Shown piece by piece: positions 46,502-56,454 of a stretch of DNA of 64,000 bases. The notes under the pieces were generated by a model. The model had not been told where the DNA came from. It searched no databases and saw only the letters and a list, made by a program, of their open reading frames with translations. Every line of letters starts with the position of its first letter. The first letter of the stretch is position 1. The DNA is taken from assembly GCA_041648735.1 (NCBI GenBank), contig JBAZOO010000018.1, positions 1 through 64,000 on the forward strand, given 5' to 3'. This DNA is from JBAZOO01 sp041648735. Lineage in GTDB: Bacteria > Verrucomicrobiota > Lentisphaeria > Oligosphaerales > CAITYL01. The translations under genes and the position numbers were made by a program.

Positions 46502-47434
46502 TCAGCCTTCCAGCGGGACGGAAGCGGCGACTTTGCCCTGCACGACCATGACCGCGCGGCGGGTGGTCACCAGCAGGCCGCTGCGCGCCTGCCAGGCCGC
46601 GAAGCTTTTCCAGGCGGCCACGCCCCAGGCGACCAGGGCGGCGGCGGTGCCGAGGCTGATCCACAGCGCTGGGCGCTCGCTGTTGGCGGCAACCAGGGCC
46701 GTGATCGGCAGCAGGATGACGGGGAGCAGGGTCAGGAAGATGGCGGCGGCGGGGAACGGCGCCGGATGCTCTTTTCCGGCCAAGGCCGTCTCGCCGGGTT
46801 CCAACATCACGCCCAGCCCGGGGATCGGGCCGGCGGCGATGGTTGGCCGGGGCGCCGCCGGTGGCTTGGGGACGGTGCCGGAGCCGGTGCCGGCGGCTGG
46901 GGCGGCGGCGGGCGGCGGCGGGAAGCCGGGCTTGGGGATGGGGCCGGAGCCCGGCTTGGCCGGCGGCGGGAAACCGGGCTTGGGGATGGGGCCGGATGGG
47001 GGCTTGCCTCCGGCGGGGGCGGCAGCCGGCCCCGGGGCAACCGGGATCTTGGGGCGGCTTTGCATGGTGTTGCTCAGACTCGTCCGGCTCAGGCGGATGG
47101 TCGAGGTGTTTTTCTGGCCGGGCTCGGCCGGCGGCGGTGGCGTGGGTGGGCGCGGCGCGGTGGGGGCCGCTCCGGTGGCGATGCCCTCGTTCCCGGTGGC
47201 GGGGACCTGGAAGGTCAGGCCGCAGATCATGCACTCCGCCTCGGCGCCGCGGGCGGCATCCGGCACCTGATGCACGGTCTTGCAGCCGGGGCAGATGACA
47301 TCGATGTCCGTCGCGCCGCCGGTGCCGCCGACCTGGAAGGAGGTGCCGCAGGCGCCGCACTGGACCATCGCCCCCTGGAATTCGTCACCCAATTGGAAGA
47401 TGGCCTTGCAGTTGGGACAGGTGGCTTCGACCAT
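46502..47434 (-). CDS. Zinc-ribbon membrane protein with Pro-rich repeats
   Basis: A 310-residue protein with two MJ0042-type zinc ribbons at its N-terminus: CPNCKAIFQLGDEFQGAMVQCGACGTSFQV (residues 6-35) and CPGCKTVHQV ... CMICGLTFQV (residues 48-77). A long Pro/Ala linker carries near-identical SGPIPKPGFPPP units (about 140-180). Two transmembrane helices follow (about 232-252 and 258-275), then a short basic tail. This is a common PVC/deltaproteobacterial architecture with no assigned function; metal or nucleic-acid binding at a membrane is plausible. ATG 47434 has a GGAGAAG ribosome site. A TATAGT promoter lies about 90 bp upstream. Confidence 0.75.
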   Translation of the reverse strand: MVEATCPNCKAIFQLGDEFQGAMVQCGACGTSFQVGGTGGATDIDVICPGCKTVHQVPDAARGAEAECMICGLTFQVPATGNEGIATGAAPTAPRPPTPPPPAEPGQKNTSTIRLSRTSLSNTMQSRPKIPVAPGPAAAPAGGKPPSGPIPKPGFPPPAKPGSGPIPKPGFPPPPAAAPAAGTGSGTVPKPPAAPRPTIAAGPIPGLGVMLEPGETALAGKEHPAPFPAAAIFLTLLPVILLPITALVAANSERPALWISLGTAAALVAWGVAAWKSFAAWQARSGLLVTTRRAVMVVQGKVAASVPLEG

Positions 47435-47522
47435 GGCGCTTCTCCGTTTGCTGCCGAAAAATGGGGACGGTCGCCGCATTCCCTTGCCGCTGGCGCGGCG
47501 GGCGTGCCGCAAAAAGCCAGTT

Positions 47523-47551
47523 ACTATAGTTGGCAGGAGTGGCAAAGACAA
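47523..47551 (-). promoter_or_regulatory. Candidate promoter of the zinc-ribbon gene
   Basis: TTGTCT (47546-47551), a 17-bp spacer and TATAGT (47523-47528) on the minus strand form a good sigma-70-type match about 90 bp before the gene. Both hexamers resemble those at purC. Confidence 0.5.
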
Positions 47552-47681
47552 TGGCCGGATCCAACTGCCGCCGGTGGCATCCGCGCCGGCAAAGGGTAAA
47601 TTGACGCCAAACTGGTCGGCTCCCGATGCCCCGCCCGCCCGGCTTCCCCACGCCGCCACCGCCCCCCCACGGATTCATCCC

Positions 47682-48796
47682 ATGCAAGTCCCGCTCCTCG
47701 ACCTCCGCGCCCAATACCAGCCGCTCCGCGCCGAAATCCGCCAGGCGCTCGACGAACTCTGCGACTCCCAGATGTTCATCCTCGGCCCCGCCGTCGAAAC
47801 CCTGGAACGGGAGATCGCCGCCTACTGCCGCGGCGCCGGCGCCTGCGGCGTCACCTCCGGCTCCGACGCCCTCCTCATCTGCCTCATGGCCGAAAAGATC
47901 GGCCCCGGCGACGAAGTCATCACCTCCCCCTACACCTTCTTCGCCACCGCCGGCGCCATCCACCGCGTCGGCGCCACCCCCGTCTTCGTCGACATTGACC
48001 CCGCCACCTTCAACCTCGACCCGGCCCGCCTCGCCGCCGCCGTCACCCCCAGGACCCGCGCCATCATCCCCGTCCACCTCTTCGGCCAATGCTGCGACAT
48101 GGATCCCATCCTCGACCTCGCCCGCGCCCGCCGGCTGGTGGTCATCGAGGACGCCTGCCAGGCCATCGGCGCCGAATACAAGGGGCGCCGCGCCGGCGCG
48201 ATGGGCGACTACGGCTGCCTCTCCTTCTTCCCCAGCAAGAACCTGGGCGGCTTCGGCGACGGCGGCATGGTCGTGGCCAACGACCCCGCCCGCCTGGAAA
48301 CGCTCCACCTCCTGCGCAACCACGGCATGAAGCCGCGCTACCACCACCAGGTCGTCGGCGGCAATTTCCGCCTCGACGCGCTCCAGGCCGCCGTCCTCTC
48401 CATCAAGCTCAAGCACCTCGACGGTTGGTCCGCCGCCCGCCAGGCCAATGCCCGCGACTACGACGCCCTCTTCGCCGCCGTCCCTGGCGTCGCCACCCCC
48501 GCCGTCGCCCCCGGCACCACCCGCCACATCTACAACCAGTACTGCATCCGCCTGCCCGCCGCCAAACGGCAGGCGGTGTGGGACGGGCTCCGGGCCGCCG
48601 GCATCGGCTGCGAAGTCTACTACCCCGTGCCGCTCCACCTCCAGGAATGCTTTGCCCACCTCGGCCACCGCCCCGGCGACTTCCCGGCGAGCGAGCGCGC
48701 CGCCGCCGAATCGCTGGCGCTGCCGGTCTATCCGGAAACCACCCACGACCAGCGCCAATACGTCGCCGACACCCTTGCCTGGCTGCTGGAACGCGC

Positions 48797-48800
<4 letters not shown>
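47682..48800 (+). CDS. DegT/DnrJ/EryC1-family sugar aminotransferase
   Basis: A 372-residue PLP-dependent aminotransferase that usually transfers an amino group to a nucleotide-linked keto sugar for surface polysaccharide. Motifs include VPLLDLRAQYQPLRAEI, GVTSGSDALLICLMA, SPYTFFATAGAI, VFVDIDPATFNLD, VIEDACQAIGAEYKG and the Schiff-base lysine in LSFFPSKNLGGFGDGG. It overlaps the next gene, an MsbA-type exporter, by 4 bp (ATGA), so the pair is translationally coupled and may serve envelope glycolipid assembly. The ATG is the first one matching the family N-terminus; no strong ribosome site is visible. Confidence 0.9.
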
Positions 48801-50734
<1,934 letters not shown>

Positions 50735-50753
50735 CCGCCAAGGACGCCGCCCC

Positions 50754-51038
50754 ATGGATCCCGCCCGCATCTTCGAAGCCATCATGCTCCTCTGCTTCGG
50801 CGCCGCCTGGCCCTTCTCCATCTTCCGCCTGCTCAAGACCCAGCGGGCCGAGGGGAAGAGCGTCTGGTTCCTCCTCGTCATCCTGGCCGGCTACGCCGCC
50901 GGCATCCTCCACAAGCTCACCGGCCGCCTGGACGGCGTCATCGCCCTCTACATCCTCAACCTGGCCATGGTCAGCCTCGACCTGGCCCTCTGCCTCCGCT
51001 ACAAGCGCCGGGAGCGCCAGCCCGCCACCAACCGATAG
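50754..51038 (+). CDS. Small three-helix membrane protein (PQ-loop-like)
   Basis: A 94-residue protein with three predicted membrane helices (about 6-22, 38-56 and 60-82) and a basic tail. The segment CFGAAWPFSIFRLLKTQRAEGKSVWFLLVILAGYAAGI resembles one half of a PQ-loop/SemiSWEET unit, which often work as dimers in sugar transport, but length and motif are not conclusive. It lies 19 bp behind the ABC exporter and is probably co-transcribed. It ends 6 bp from the convergent pseudouridine synthase gene. Confidence 0.6.
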   Translation: MDPARIFEAIMLLCFGAAWPFSIFRLLKTQRAEGKSVWFLLVILAGYAAGILHKLTGRLDGVIALYILNLAMVSLDLALCLRYKRRERQPATNR

Positions 51039-51044
51039 CCGCCG

Positions 51045-51998
51045 TCAACCCTTGCGGCCAGCCGCAACGGCTGCCGGCCCGCCGCCCAGGAAGCGCTCGA
51101 ATTCGCGCGGCAGCGGCGCTTCGCCACGGACGGGACGGCCGGTGACGGGATGGGTGAAGGCGAGGAGCCCGGCGTGCAGCGCCAGCCGCGGATAGGGCCA
51201 GCGCGGATGCCGGGCCAGCTCCGGCGCATAGCGCGGGTCGCCCAGCACCGGATGCCCCGCTTCGGCGAAGTGGACGCGGATCTGGTTGCGCCGCCCCGTC
51301 TCCAGCCGCACCCGCACCAGGGTCGCGTCCGCCAGCCGGCGGACAACCTCGTAGTGGGTCACGGCGCGTTCGCCGACGCCCGGCCGGGGCGAGCCGCGGC
51401 GGTGGATGCTCTTGGCGTCCGTGACCAGCCACTGGTCAAAGGTGCCGCGGTCCGCCGCCAGCCGCCCGGCCACCAAGGCCAGGTATTCGCGTTCCGGCTT
51501 GTGCGCGGCGAACTGCTCGCGCAACGCTTCGGCGATGGCGGCGTTCTTGGCGAACACCAGCACGCCGGAGACGCCGCGGTCCAGCCGATGCACGATCTCC
51601 ACCCGGCCGAGGCGGCGGCGGCCGACGCTCACATAGGTCTGGAGGTGGTGGACCAGCGTGTCCGTCTCCCGTTTCAGGGTCGGCACGGTCAGCAAATGCG
51701 CGGCCTTCTCCACCACCAGCAGATGCGCGTCCTCAAAGAGGATGCGGAAGGGGGCGCCGGCGGCCGCGGTCGCCTTTTCCGGATAGCCCTGGGCCGGGTC
51801 GAAGCGGACCGCCACCCGGTCGCCAGCCACGACCTGGGTGAAGTCCGAGGCGCAGGGCGCGCCGTTGACGGTGACGCAGCCGTGCTGGACCAGGCCGCGG
51901 ACTTGGGCGCGGCTGCGGCCGGTGAGCGCCTGCACGGCCTTGTCCACGCGGCCGGCCTGTTCCGGCGTCACGCACAGTTCCTGGATGATGGCGCCCAT
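51045..51998 (-). CDS. RluA-family pseudouridine synthase with S4 domain
   Basis: A 317-residue RNA-modifying enzyme. An N-terminal S4 RNA-binding domain (residues 10-70; RVDKAVQAL ... LVQHGCVTVNG) precedes the catalytic domain with the nucleophilic aspartate in VHRLDRGVSGVLVFAK, then KPEREYLALVAG, RLETGRRNQIRVHFAEAGHPVLGDPRY and RLALHAGLLAFTHPVTG. This is the RluC/RluD architecture, acting on 23S rRNA, though the site is not certain. GAAAGG stands before the ATG. It is the next gene downstream of the methyltransferase island and leuS on the same strand. Confidence 0.9.
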   Translation of the reverse strand: MGAIIQELCVTPEQAGRVDKAVQALTGRSRAQVRGLVQHGCVTVNGAPCASDFTQVVAGDRVAVRFDPAQGYPEKATAAAGAPFRILFEDAHLLVVEKAAHLLTVPTLKRETDTLVHHLQTYVSVGRRRLGRVEIVHRLDRGVSGVLVFAKNAAIAEALREQFAAHKPEREYLALVAGRLAADRGTFDQWLVTDAKSIHRRGSPRPGVGERAVTHYEVVRRLADATLVRVRLETGRRNQIRVHFAEAGHPVLGDPRYAPELARHPRWPYPRLALHAGLLAFTHPVTGRPVRGEAPLPREFERFLGGGPAAVAAGRKG

Positions 51999-52037
51999 GG
52001 CGGCGGCCTTTCGGGGTTGGGGGGCGGTGGCGGTGGC

Positions 52038-52100
52038 TCACTTCACTACGAGGTTCACTAGGCGGCCGGGGACGGCGATGGCCTTGATGACGGGCGTGCC
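52038..52100 (-). pseudogene. Second, diverged copy of the leuS 3' end
   Basis: Read on the minus strand this 63-bp segment encodes GTPVIKAIAVPGRLVNLVVK and a stop. The true leuS C-terminus at 53634-53696 encodes GKSVIKAITVPGRLVNLVVR and a stop. By hand count 52 of 63 bases are identical. The methyltransferase island lies exactly between the two copies. This is the signature of insertion with duplication of the target gene's 3' end, or of a past leuS tail displaced by incoming DNA that carried its own tail. Confidence 0.75.
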
Positions 52101-52152
52101 TTATGTGGCTCATGATTTTACTGCGGACGGCTTTGCTGACGGCGTCAACCAT
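52099..52152 (-). pseudogene. Truncated very-short-patch-repair endonuclease (vsr) start
   Basis: The first 18 codons read MVDAVSKAVRSKIMSHIR, matching the conserved N-terminus of Vsr (RSKxM-I-R pattern). After that the frame runs straight into the leuS-like segment and loses all similarity. Vsr repairs T:G mismatches produced when 5-methylcytosine deaminates and usually accompanies C5-cytosine methyltransferases. Its ATG overlaps the stop of the preceding small gene. The remaining ~120 residues are absent. Confidence 0.65.
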
Positions 52153-52408
52153 CCTCCCGATTTCCACTGTTGAACTTCACCAACGCATGCCAATCGCTGG
52201 CGCCATCCTTGTCGCAGTAATCGTTGGCAAAGTCACGCGTAAAACGGTTGACGGCTTTCCCCCATTCCTCTTGGAATTTGTCCTTGTGGAGCCTTGGGCG
52301 CTCCTTCATGGCATCCCGGAGTTTCATGCCGCTGAGCTTGTTGATGCGTCGGGCATAGAAATCATCCAGTAATTTGCCAACAAGCAAATCCAGTTCTTGT
52401 GATTTCAT
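52145..52408 (-). CDS. Unrecognised 87-residue protein in the methyltransferase operon
   Basis: I do not recognise this protein. It is highly charged and probably helical, with KLLDDFYARRINKLSGMKLRDAMKE near the N-terminus and a C-terminal part KAVNRFTRDFANDYCDKDGASDW. The start overlaps the stop of the C5-methyltransferase by 4 bp (ATGA) with AGAAGGGG in front, and the vsr start overlaps its own stop, so it is a genuine coupled member of the operon. By position it could be a restriction-enzyme fragment or a small accessory protein, but there is no visible PD-(D/E)XK or HNH motif. Composition is less G+C-rich than flanking genes. Confidence 0.6.
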   Translation of the reverse strand: MKSQELDLLVGKLLDDFYARRINKLSGMKLRDAMKERPRLHKDKFQEEWGKAVNRFTRDFANDYCDKDGASDWHALVKFNSGNREDG

Positions 52409-53601
52409 ATCCCCTTCTCCCAATTCTTCAGGTAGTTGATCACGGTCGTTCCGATCACATAGCCAAGCCCGACTGGAACGGCATTGCCAATCTGGCGGTA
52501 CTTCTCCACGATGGAGCCGGAGAACGCCCAATCATCAGGGAATTGTTGGATGCGCGCATATTCCTTGACGGAAAGGGGGCGCAGCTCCGTGGGATGGCAA
52601 AGGCAGGTGCTTTTCTGGCCGGGACTGGTGGGCACCGTGGGGCTGGGTTCATCAAGCCGCAACCGCCGGAAAAACCCGACGCGGCCGCCGGTGGATTCGT
52701 AGGCGCCCCCCAGCGCCTCGCGTTGCAGCTCGCTCGGCAAGGCCCGCCAGTTCTGTCCCTCCTTCAAGAGTGACAGGTATTTCAACCGTTTGGGGGAGAA
52801 TGGAATGTACTCAGGGTTGGGATCGTCCAACCCGGCCAGCGCATCCCCCAGCGTCCGCCACCGGCGTTGGAACAGGCTCTCCGTCGGCCCATAGGCCCCA
52901 ATCGGCATGGGGACCTGAAGTCCATCCCGGCTTCCGAGAAAGACGACCCGCTCCCGCTTTTGCGGCGTGCCGTAATCGGCGGCATTCACCAATTGGACGG
53001 TCACGGTATATCCCATCTCGGCAATTTTTGCATTCAAGAGGGCGAGCACGCCGCCCTTGCCGTCATAATCCACCCGGTTCCTGCGATTGGAGAGGGGGAC
53101 GTGCTCCAGGGCGGCCGACAGGATGCCCCGGACATTTTCCATGACAAAAAGGGGGGGGCGGATTTCATTGACCAGCTTCAGGAAGTCAAACATGACTTGC
53201 CCGCGGGGGTCATTGAATGCCTGGCGTTTCCCGGCAGTGCTGAAAGACGGGCAGGGCGGGCCTCCCACCACAAGCGAGACTTCCTCCCTTTTCAGGTTCA
53301 GTTTTGCCAGCAGCGCCTCGCCCTTGTTCCAGTTGCGGATGTCATCTTCGATCACGGGCAGGCCCGGGCGGTTGTTCCGGATGGTCTTGCAGGCCCAGGG
53401 ATCCAATTCCACACAACCGGCACATTCAAAACCAGCCGCCGCCAAACCCAAATCAAGCCCCATGGCGCCGCTGAACAGGGAAATGAGTTTAGGCTTGTGC
53501 GTGACCTTGCCATATTCTTTCCACCCGTCATCGCCCAACTGTAGTTGGCATTTACGAGGCCTGGGAAGCACGCCGAGAAGGTGGAATTTGTTGTTGTGCA
53601 T
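52405..53601 (-). CDS. DNA (cytosine-5) methyltransferase
   Basis: A 398-residue C5-cytosine methyltransferase. Motif I is KLISLFSGAMGLDLGLAAAGF, motif IV with the catalytic cysteine is VVGGPPCPSFSTAG, motif VI is FVMENVRGI, motif VIII is YGTPQKRERVVFLG and motifs IX-X include RPLSVKEYARIQQFPDDWAFSGS and YRQIGNAVPVGLGYVIG. The target-recognition region (about 225-320) gives no clue to sequence specificity. ATG 53601 was preferred, with an AGGCGG site ahead; an in-frame ATG at 53619 is possible. It starts 32 bp after the leuS stop on the same strand and is less G+C-rich than neighbours, consistent with acquisition. Confidence 0.92.
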   Translation of the reverse strand: MHNNKFHLLGVLPRPRKCQLQLGDDGWKEYGKVTHKPKLISLFSGAMGLDLGLAAAGFECAGCVELDPWACKTIRNNRPGLPVIEDDIRNWNKGEALLAKLNLKREEVSLVVGGPPCPSFSTAGKRQAFNDPRGQVMFDFLKLVNEIRPPLFVMENVRGILSAALEHVPLSNRRNRVDYDGKGGVLALLNAKIAEMGYTVTVQLVNAADYGTPQKRERVVFLGSRDGLQVPMPIGAYGPTESLFQRRWRTLGDALAGLDDPNPEYIPFSPKRLKYLSLLKEGQNWRALPSELQREALGGAYESTGGRVGFFRRLRLDEPSPTVPTSPGQKSTCLCHPTELRPLSVKEYARIQQFPDDWAFSGSIVEKYRQIGNAVPVGLGYVIGTTVINYLKNWEKGI

Positions 53602-53633
53602 GTGACAACCGCCTGGCATGATAAGGAAAGGAC

Positions 53634-56234
53634 TTACCTCACCACGAGGTTGACCAGCCGGCCGGGGACGGTGATGGCCTTGATGACACTCTTGCCTTCA
53701 AGCTGGGCGGCGATCTTGGCGTCGCCCCGGGCGGCGGCCTCCAGCGCGGCGGCGTCGGCGCTGGCGGGCACCACCAGCTTGCCGCGCGGCTTGCCGTTGA
53801 TCTGGACGACGATCTCGACCTCGTCCGCCACCAGCTTGGCCGGGTCATGGGCCGGCCACGGGGCGTAGGCCAGGGAATCGGTCCGCCCCAGCCGCTGCCA
53901 CAGCTCCTCGGTGATGTGCGGCGCCAGCGGGTTGAGGAGCTGGACGAAGGTCTCCATCGCCCGGCGGTTGCGGAGTTCGCACTTGAGGGACTCGTTGACG
54001 AAGATCATGAGCTGGGCAATGGCGGTGTTGAACGAGAGCGCCGCGTAGTCCTCGCCGACCTTCTTGATGGTCTGGTGCAGCAGCCGCTCCTGCTCGCGGG
54101 TGGGCGGCGCGTCGCTGAGCTGCGGCGCGGGGCCGCCGTCAGGGCCGATGACCAGCCGCCAGGCCCGGTGGAGGAAGCGGTAGACGCCCTCGACCCCCTC
54201 GGTGCGCCACGGCTTGGCGTCGGTGAGCGGCCCCATGAACATCTCGTAGAGGCGGAAGGCGTCGGCCCCGTATTCGTTGATGATCTCGTCGGGGTTGACG
54301 ACGTTCTTGAGGGACTTGGACATCTTGGCGGGGAACTCGGTCAGCTCCGCGCCGCTTTCCCGGTGGAAATGCCTGCCGTCGCGGTGCTCGACCTGGTCGT
54401 TGGGCACGAGGAAGCCGCGGCTGTCCTTGTAGGAGATGCCGAGGATCAGCCCCTGGTGGATGAGTTTCTGGAACGGCTCGGGGGTGGAGACGTGGCCGAG
54501 GTCGAAGAGCACCTTGTGCCAGAAGCGGGCGTAGAGCAGGTGGAGCACGGCGTGCTCGGCGCCGCCGACATAGAGGTCGACGGGCATCCAGTACTTCTCC
54601 TTCGCCTTGTCCCAGGCGGCGTTGCCGTTGTGCGGGTCGGTGAAGCGCAGATAGTACCAGCAGGAGCCGGCCCACTGCGGCATGGTGTTGGTCTCGCGGG
54701 TGCCCTTGGCTCCAGTCTTGGGGTCGGTGTAGTCCAGCCAGTCCTTGGCCTTGGAAAGCGGCGGCGCCAGGGTGCCGGTCGGCTTGAAGTCGGCCATCGC
54801 CGGCAGCAGCACGGGCAGCTCCTCGACGCCGAGGACCTTGTCGCTGCCATCGTTCATGTGGACGACGGGGAAGGGCTCGCCCCAGTAGCGCTGGCGGGAG
54901 AAGAGCCAGTCGCGCAGCTTGTACTGGGTCGTCGCCTTGCCGATCCCCTTCCCCGCCAGCCAGCCGCAGATGGTGTTCTTGGCCGTCTCCACGTCCAGGC
55001 CATTGAGCGAGAGCTCGGCATTGGCGGAGTTGACCAGCTCGCCGTCCGCGGTCCAGCAGGCTGTTCCGGCCATGACGGCGTCCACGGAAACGCCTTCCGC
55101 GGCCGCGGCTTTAGCGGCGGGGCGGAGGATGGCGCGGACGGGGAGGCCGAACTTCTGGGCGAACTCGAAGTCGCGGGTGTCATGGGCGGGCACGGCCATG
55201 ATCGCGCCGTGGCCATAGCCGATCAGCACGTAGTCGGAAATCCAGATGGGGATTGCTTCGCCGTTGACCGGGTTGATGGCATGGCTGCCGGTGAAGACGC
55301 CGCTCTTCTCCTTGGCCTCGCTGCGGTCCAGCTCCGACTTGCCCTGGGCGGCCGCGACATAGGCGGCGACCGCGGCCTGCTGGCCAGCCGTGGCCAGCGC
55401 CGGCACCAGCGGATGCTCGGGCGCCAGCACCATGTAGGTGGCGCCGAAGAGCGTGTCCGGACGGGTGGTGAAGACGCGGATCTTCCCGTCCCGGCCGGCC
55501 ACCTGGAAGTCAACCTCGGCGCCGGTGGACTTGCCGATCCAGTTGCGCTGCATCTCCTTGGTGCCCTCCGGCCAGTCCAGCGCCTCGGCGTCGGCCAGCA
55601 GCCGCTCGGCGTACTCGGTGATCTTGAGCATCCACTGCTTCATCGGCTGGCGGACGACCGGGTGGTTGCCGCGCTCGGAACGGCCGTCAATGACCTCCTC
55701 GTTGGCGAGGACGGTGCCAAGGGCCGGGCACCAGTTCACCGGCACCTCGGCCATGTAGGCGAGCCCCTTCCGGAAAAGCTCGGTGAAGATCCACTGGGTC
55801 CACTTGTAGTATTTCGGGTCGGTGGTGTCAATCTCGCGGTCCCAGTCGTAGCTGAAGCCGAAGGAGCGGAGCTGCTCACGGAAGCGGGCGATGTTCTTCT
55901 GGGTGGTGACGGCCGGGTGGGTGCCGGTCTCGATGGCGTACTGCTCGGCGGGCAGGCCGAAGGCGTCCCAGCCCATGGTGTGGAGGACGTTGAACCCCTT
56001 CATCCGCTGGTAGCGGCAGTGGATGTCGGTGGCGGTGTAGCCCTCCGGATGGCCGACGTGCAGCCCGGCGCCGCTGGGGTAGGGGAACATGTCGAGCACG
56101 TAGAGCTTTGGCCGGGTCGGGTCGCAGTCCACGGCCTTGAAGGTCTTGTTCTCCAGCCAGAACTGCTGCCATTTCGGCTCGATGGCGGCGGGATCGTAAA
56201 TGGCGGCGGCGGGGGCGTTCGGCGGGGTTTCCAT
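53634..56234 (-). CDS. leuS: Leucyl-tRNA synthetase
   Basis: An 866-residue class I synthetase charging tRNA-Leu. The HIGH-type motif is FPYPSGAGLHVGHPEGY, the editing domain lies between about residues 225 and 420, and the KMSKS motif is AKMSKSLKNVVNPDEII. Length and order are those of bacterial LeuRS. ATG 56234 is preceded by GAAGG. TATAGT at 56331-56336 is the probable -10 box. The last 20 codons are repeated in a diverged copy at 52038-52100 on the far side of the adjacent methyltransferase island, so the present C-terminal tail may have been supplied or restored by that insertion. Confidence 0.96.
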   Translation of the reverse strand: METPPNAPAAAIYDPAAIEPKWQQFWLENKTFKAVDCDPTRPKLYVLDMFPYPSGAGLHVGHPEGYTATDIHCRYQRMKGFNVLHTMGWDAFGLPAEQYAIETGTHPAVTTQKNIARFREQLRSFGFSYDWDREIDTTDPKYYKWTQWIFTELFRKGLAYMAEVPVNWCPALGTVLANEEVIDGRSERGNHPVVRQPMKQWMLKITEYAERLLADAEALDWPEGTKEMQRNWIGKSTGAEVDFQVAGRDGKIRVFTTRPDTLFGATYMVLAPEHPLVPALATAGQQAAVAAYVAAAQGKSELDRSEAKEKSGVFTGSHAINPVNGEAIPIWISDYVLIGYGHGAIMAVPAHDTRDFEFAQKFGLPVRAILRPAAKAAAAEGVSVDAVMAGTACWTADGELVNSANAELSLNGLDVETAKNTICGWLAGKGIGKATTQYKLRDWLFSRQRYWGEPFPVVHMNDGSDKVLGVEELPVLLPAMADFKPTGTLAPPLSKAKDWLDYTDPKTGAKGTRETNTMPQWAGSCWYYLRFTDPHNGNAAWDKAKEKYWMPVDLYVGGAEHAVLHLLYARFWHKVLFDLGHVSTPEPFQKLIHQGLILGISYKDSRGFLVPNDQVEHRDGRHFHRESGAELTEFPAKMSKSLKNVVNPDEIINEYGADAFRLYEMFMGPLTDAKPWRTEGVEGVYRFLHRAWRLVIGPDGGPAPQLSDAPPTREQERLLHQTIKKVGEDYAALSFNTAIAQLMIFVNESLKCELRNRRAMETFVQLLNPLAPHITEELWQRLGRTDSLAYAPWPAHDPAKLVADEVEIVVQINGKPRGKLVVPASADAAALEAAARGDAKIAAQLEGKSVIKAITVPGRLVNLVVR

Positions 56235-56454
56235 GGCATGGCCTTCGCGGTTGGCGGTTGGCGGCACCGGCGGCGCGTCGGCCCCCGGCGGGCGGGCGGC
56301 AAAAAACGCGGCAAAGCCGGTGAGCCCGTTACTATAGCGGTGGCCGGGGGAGTGGAAAGCGGCGCGGGATTCGGATCGCAGCCTGGCCATCGTGGATGGG
56401 GCGGCTTCCTTCGCTGCCGCGGCCACCATGCCGTGCGTGGGTGGATTTACAACA

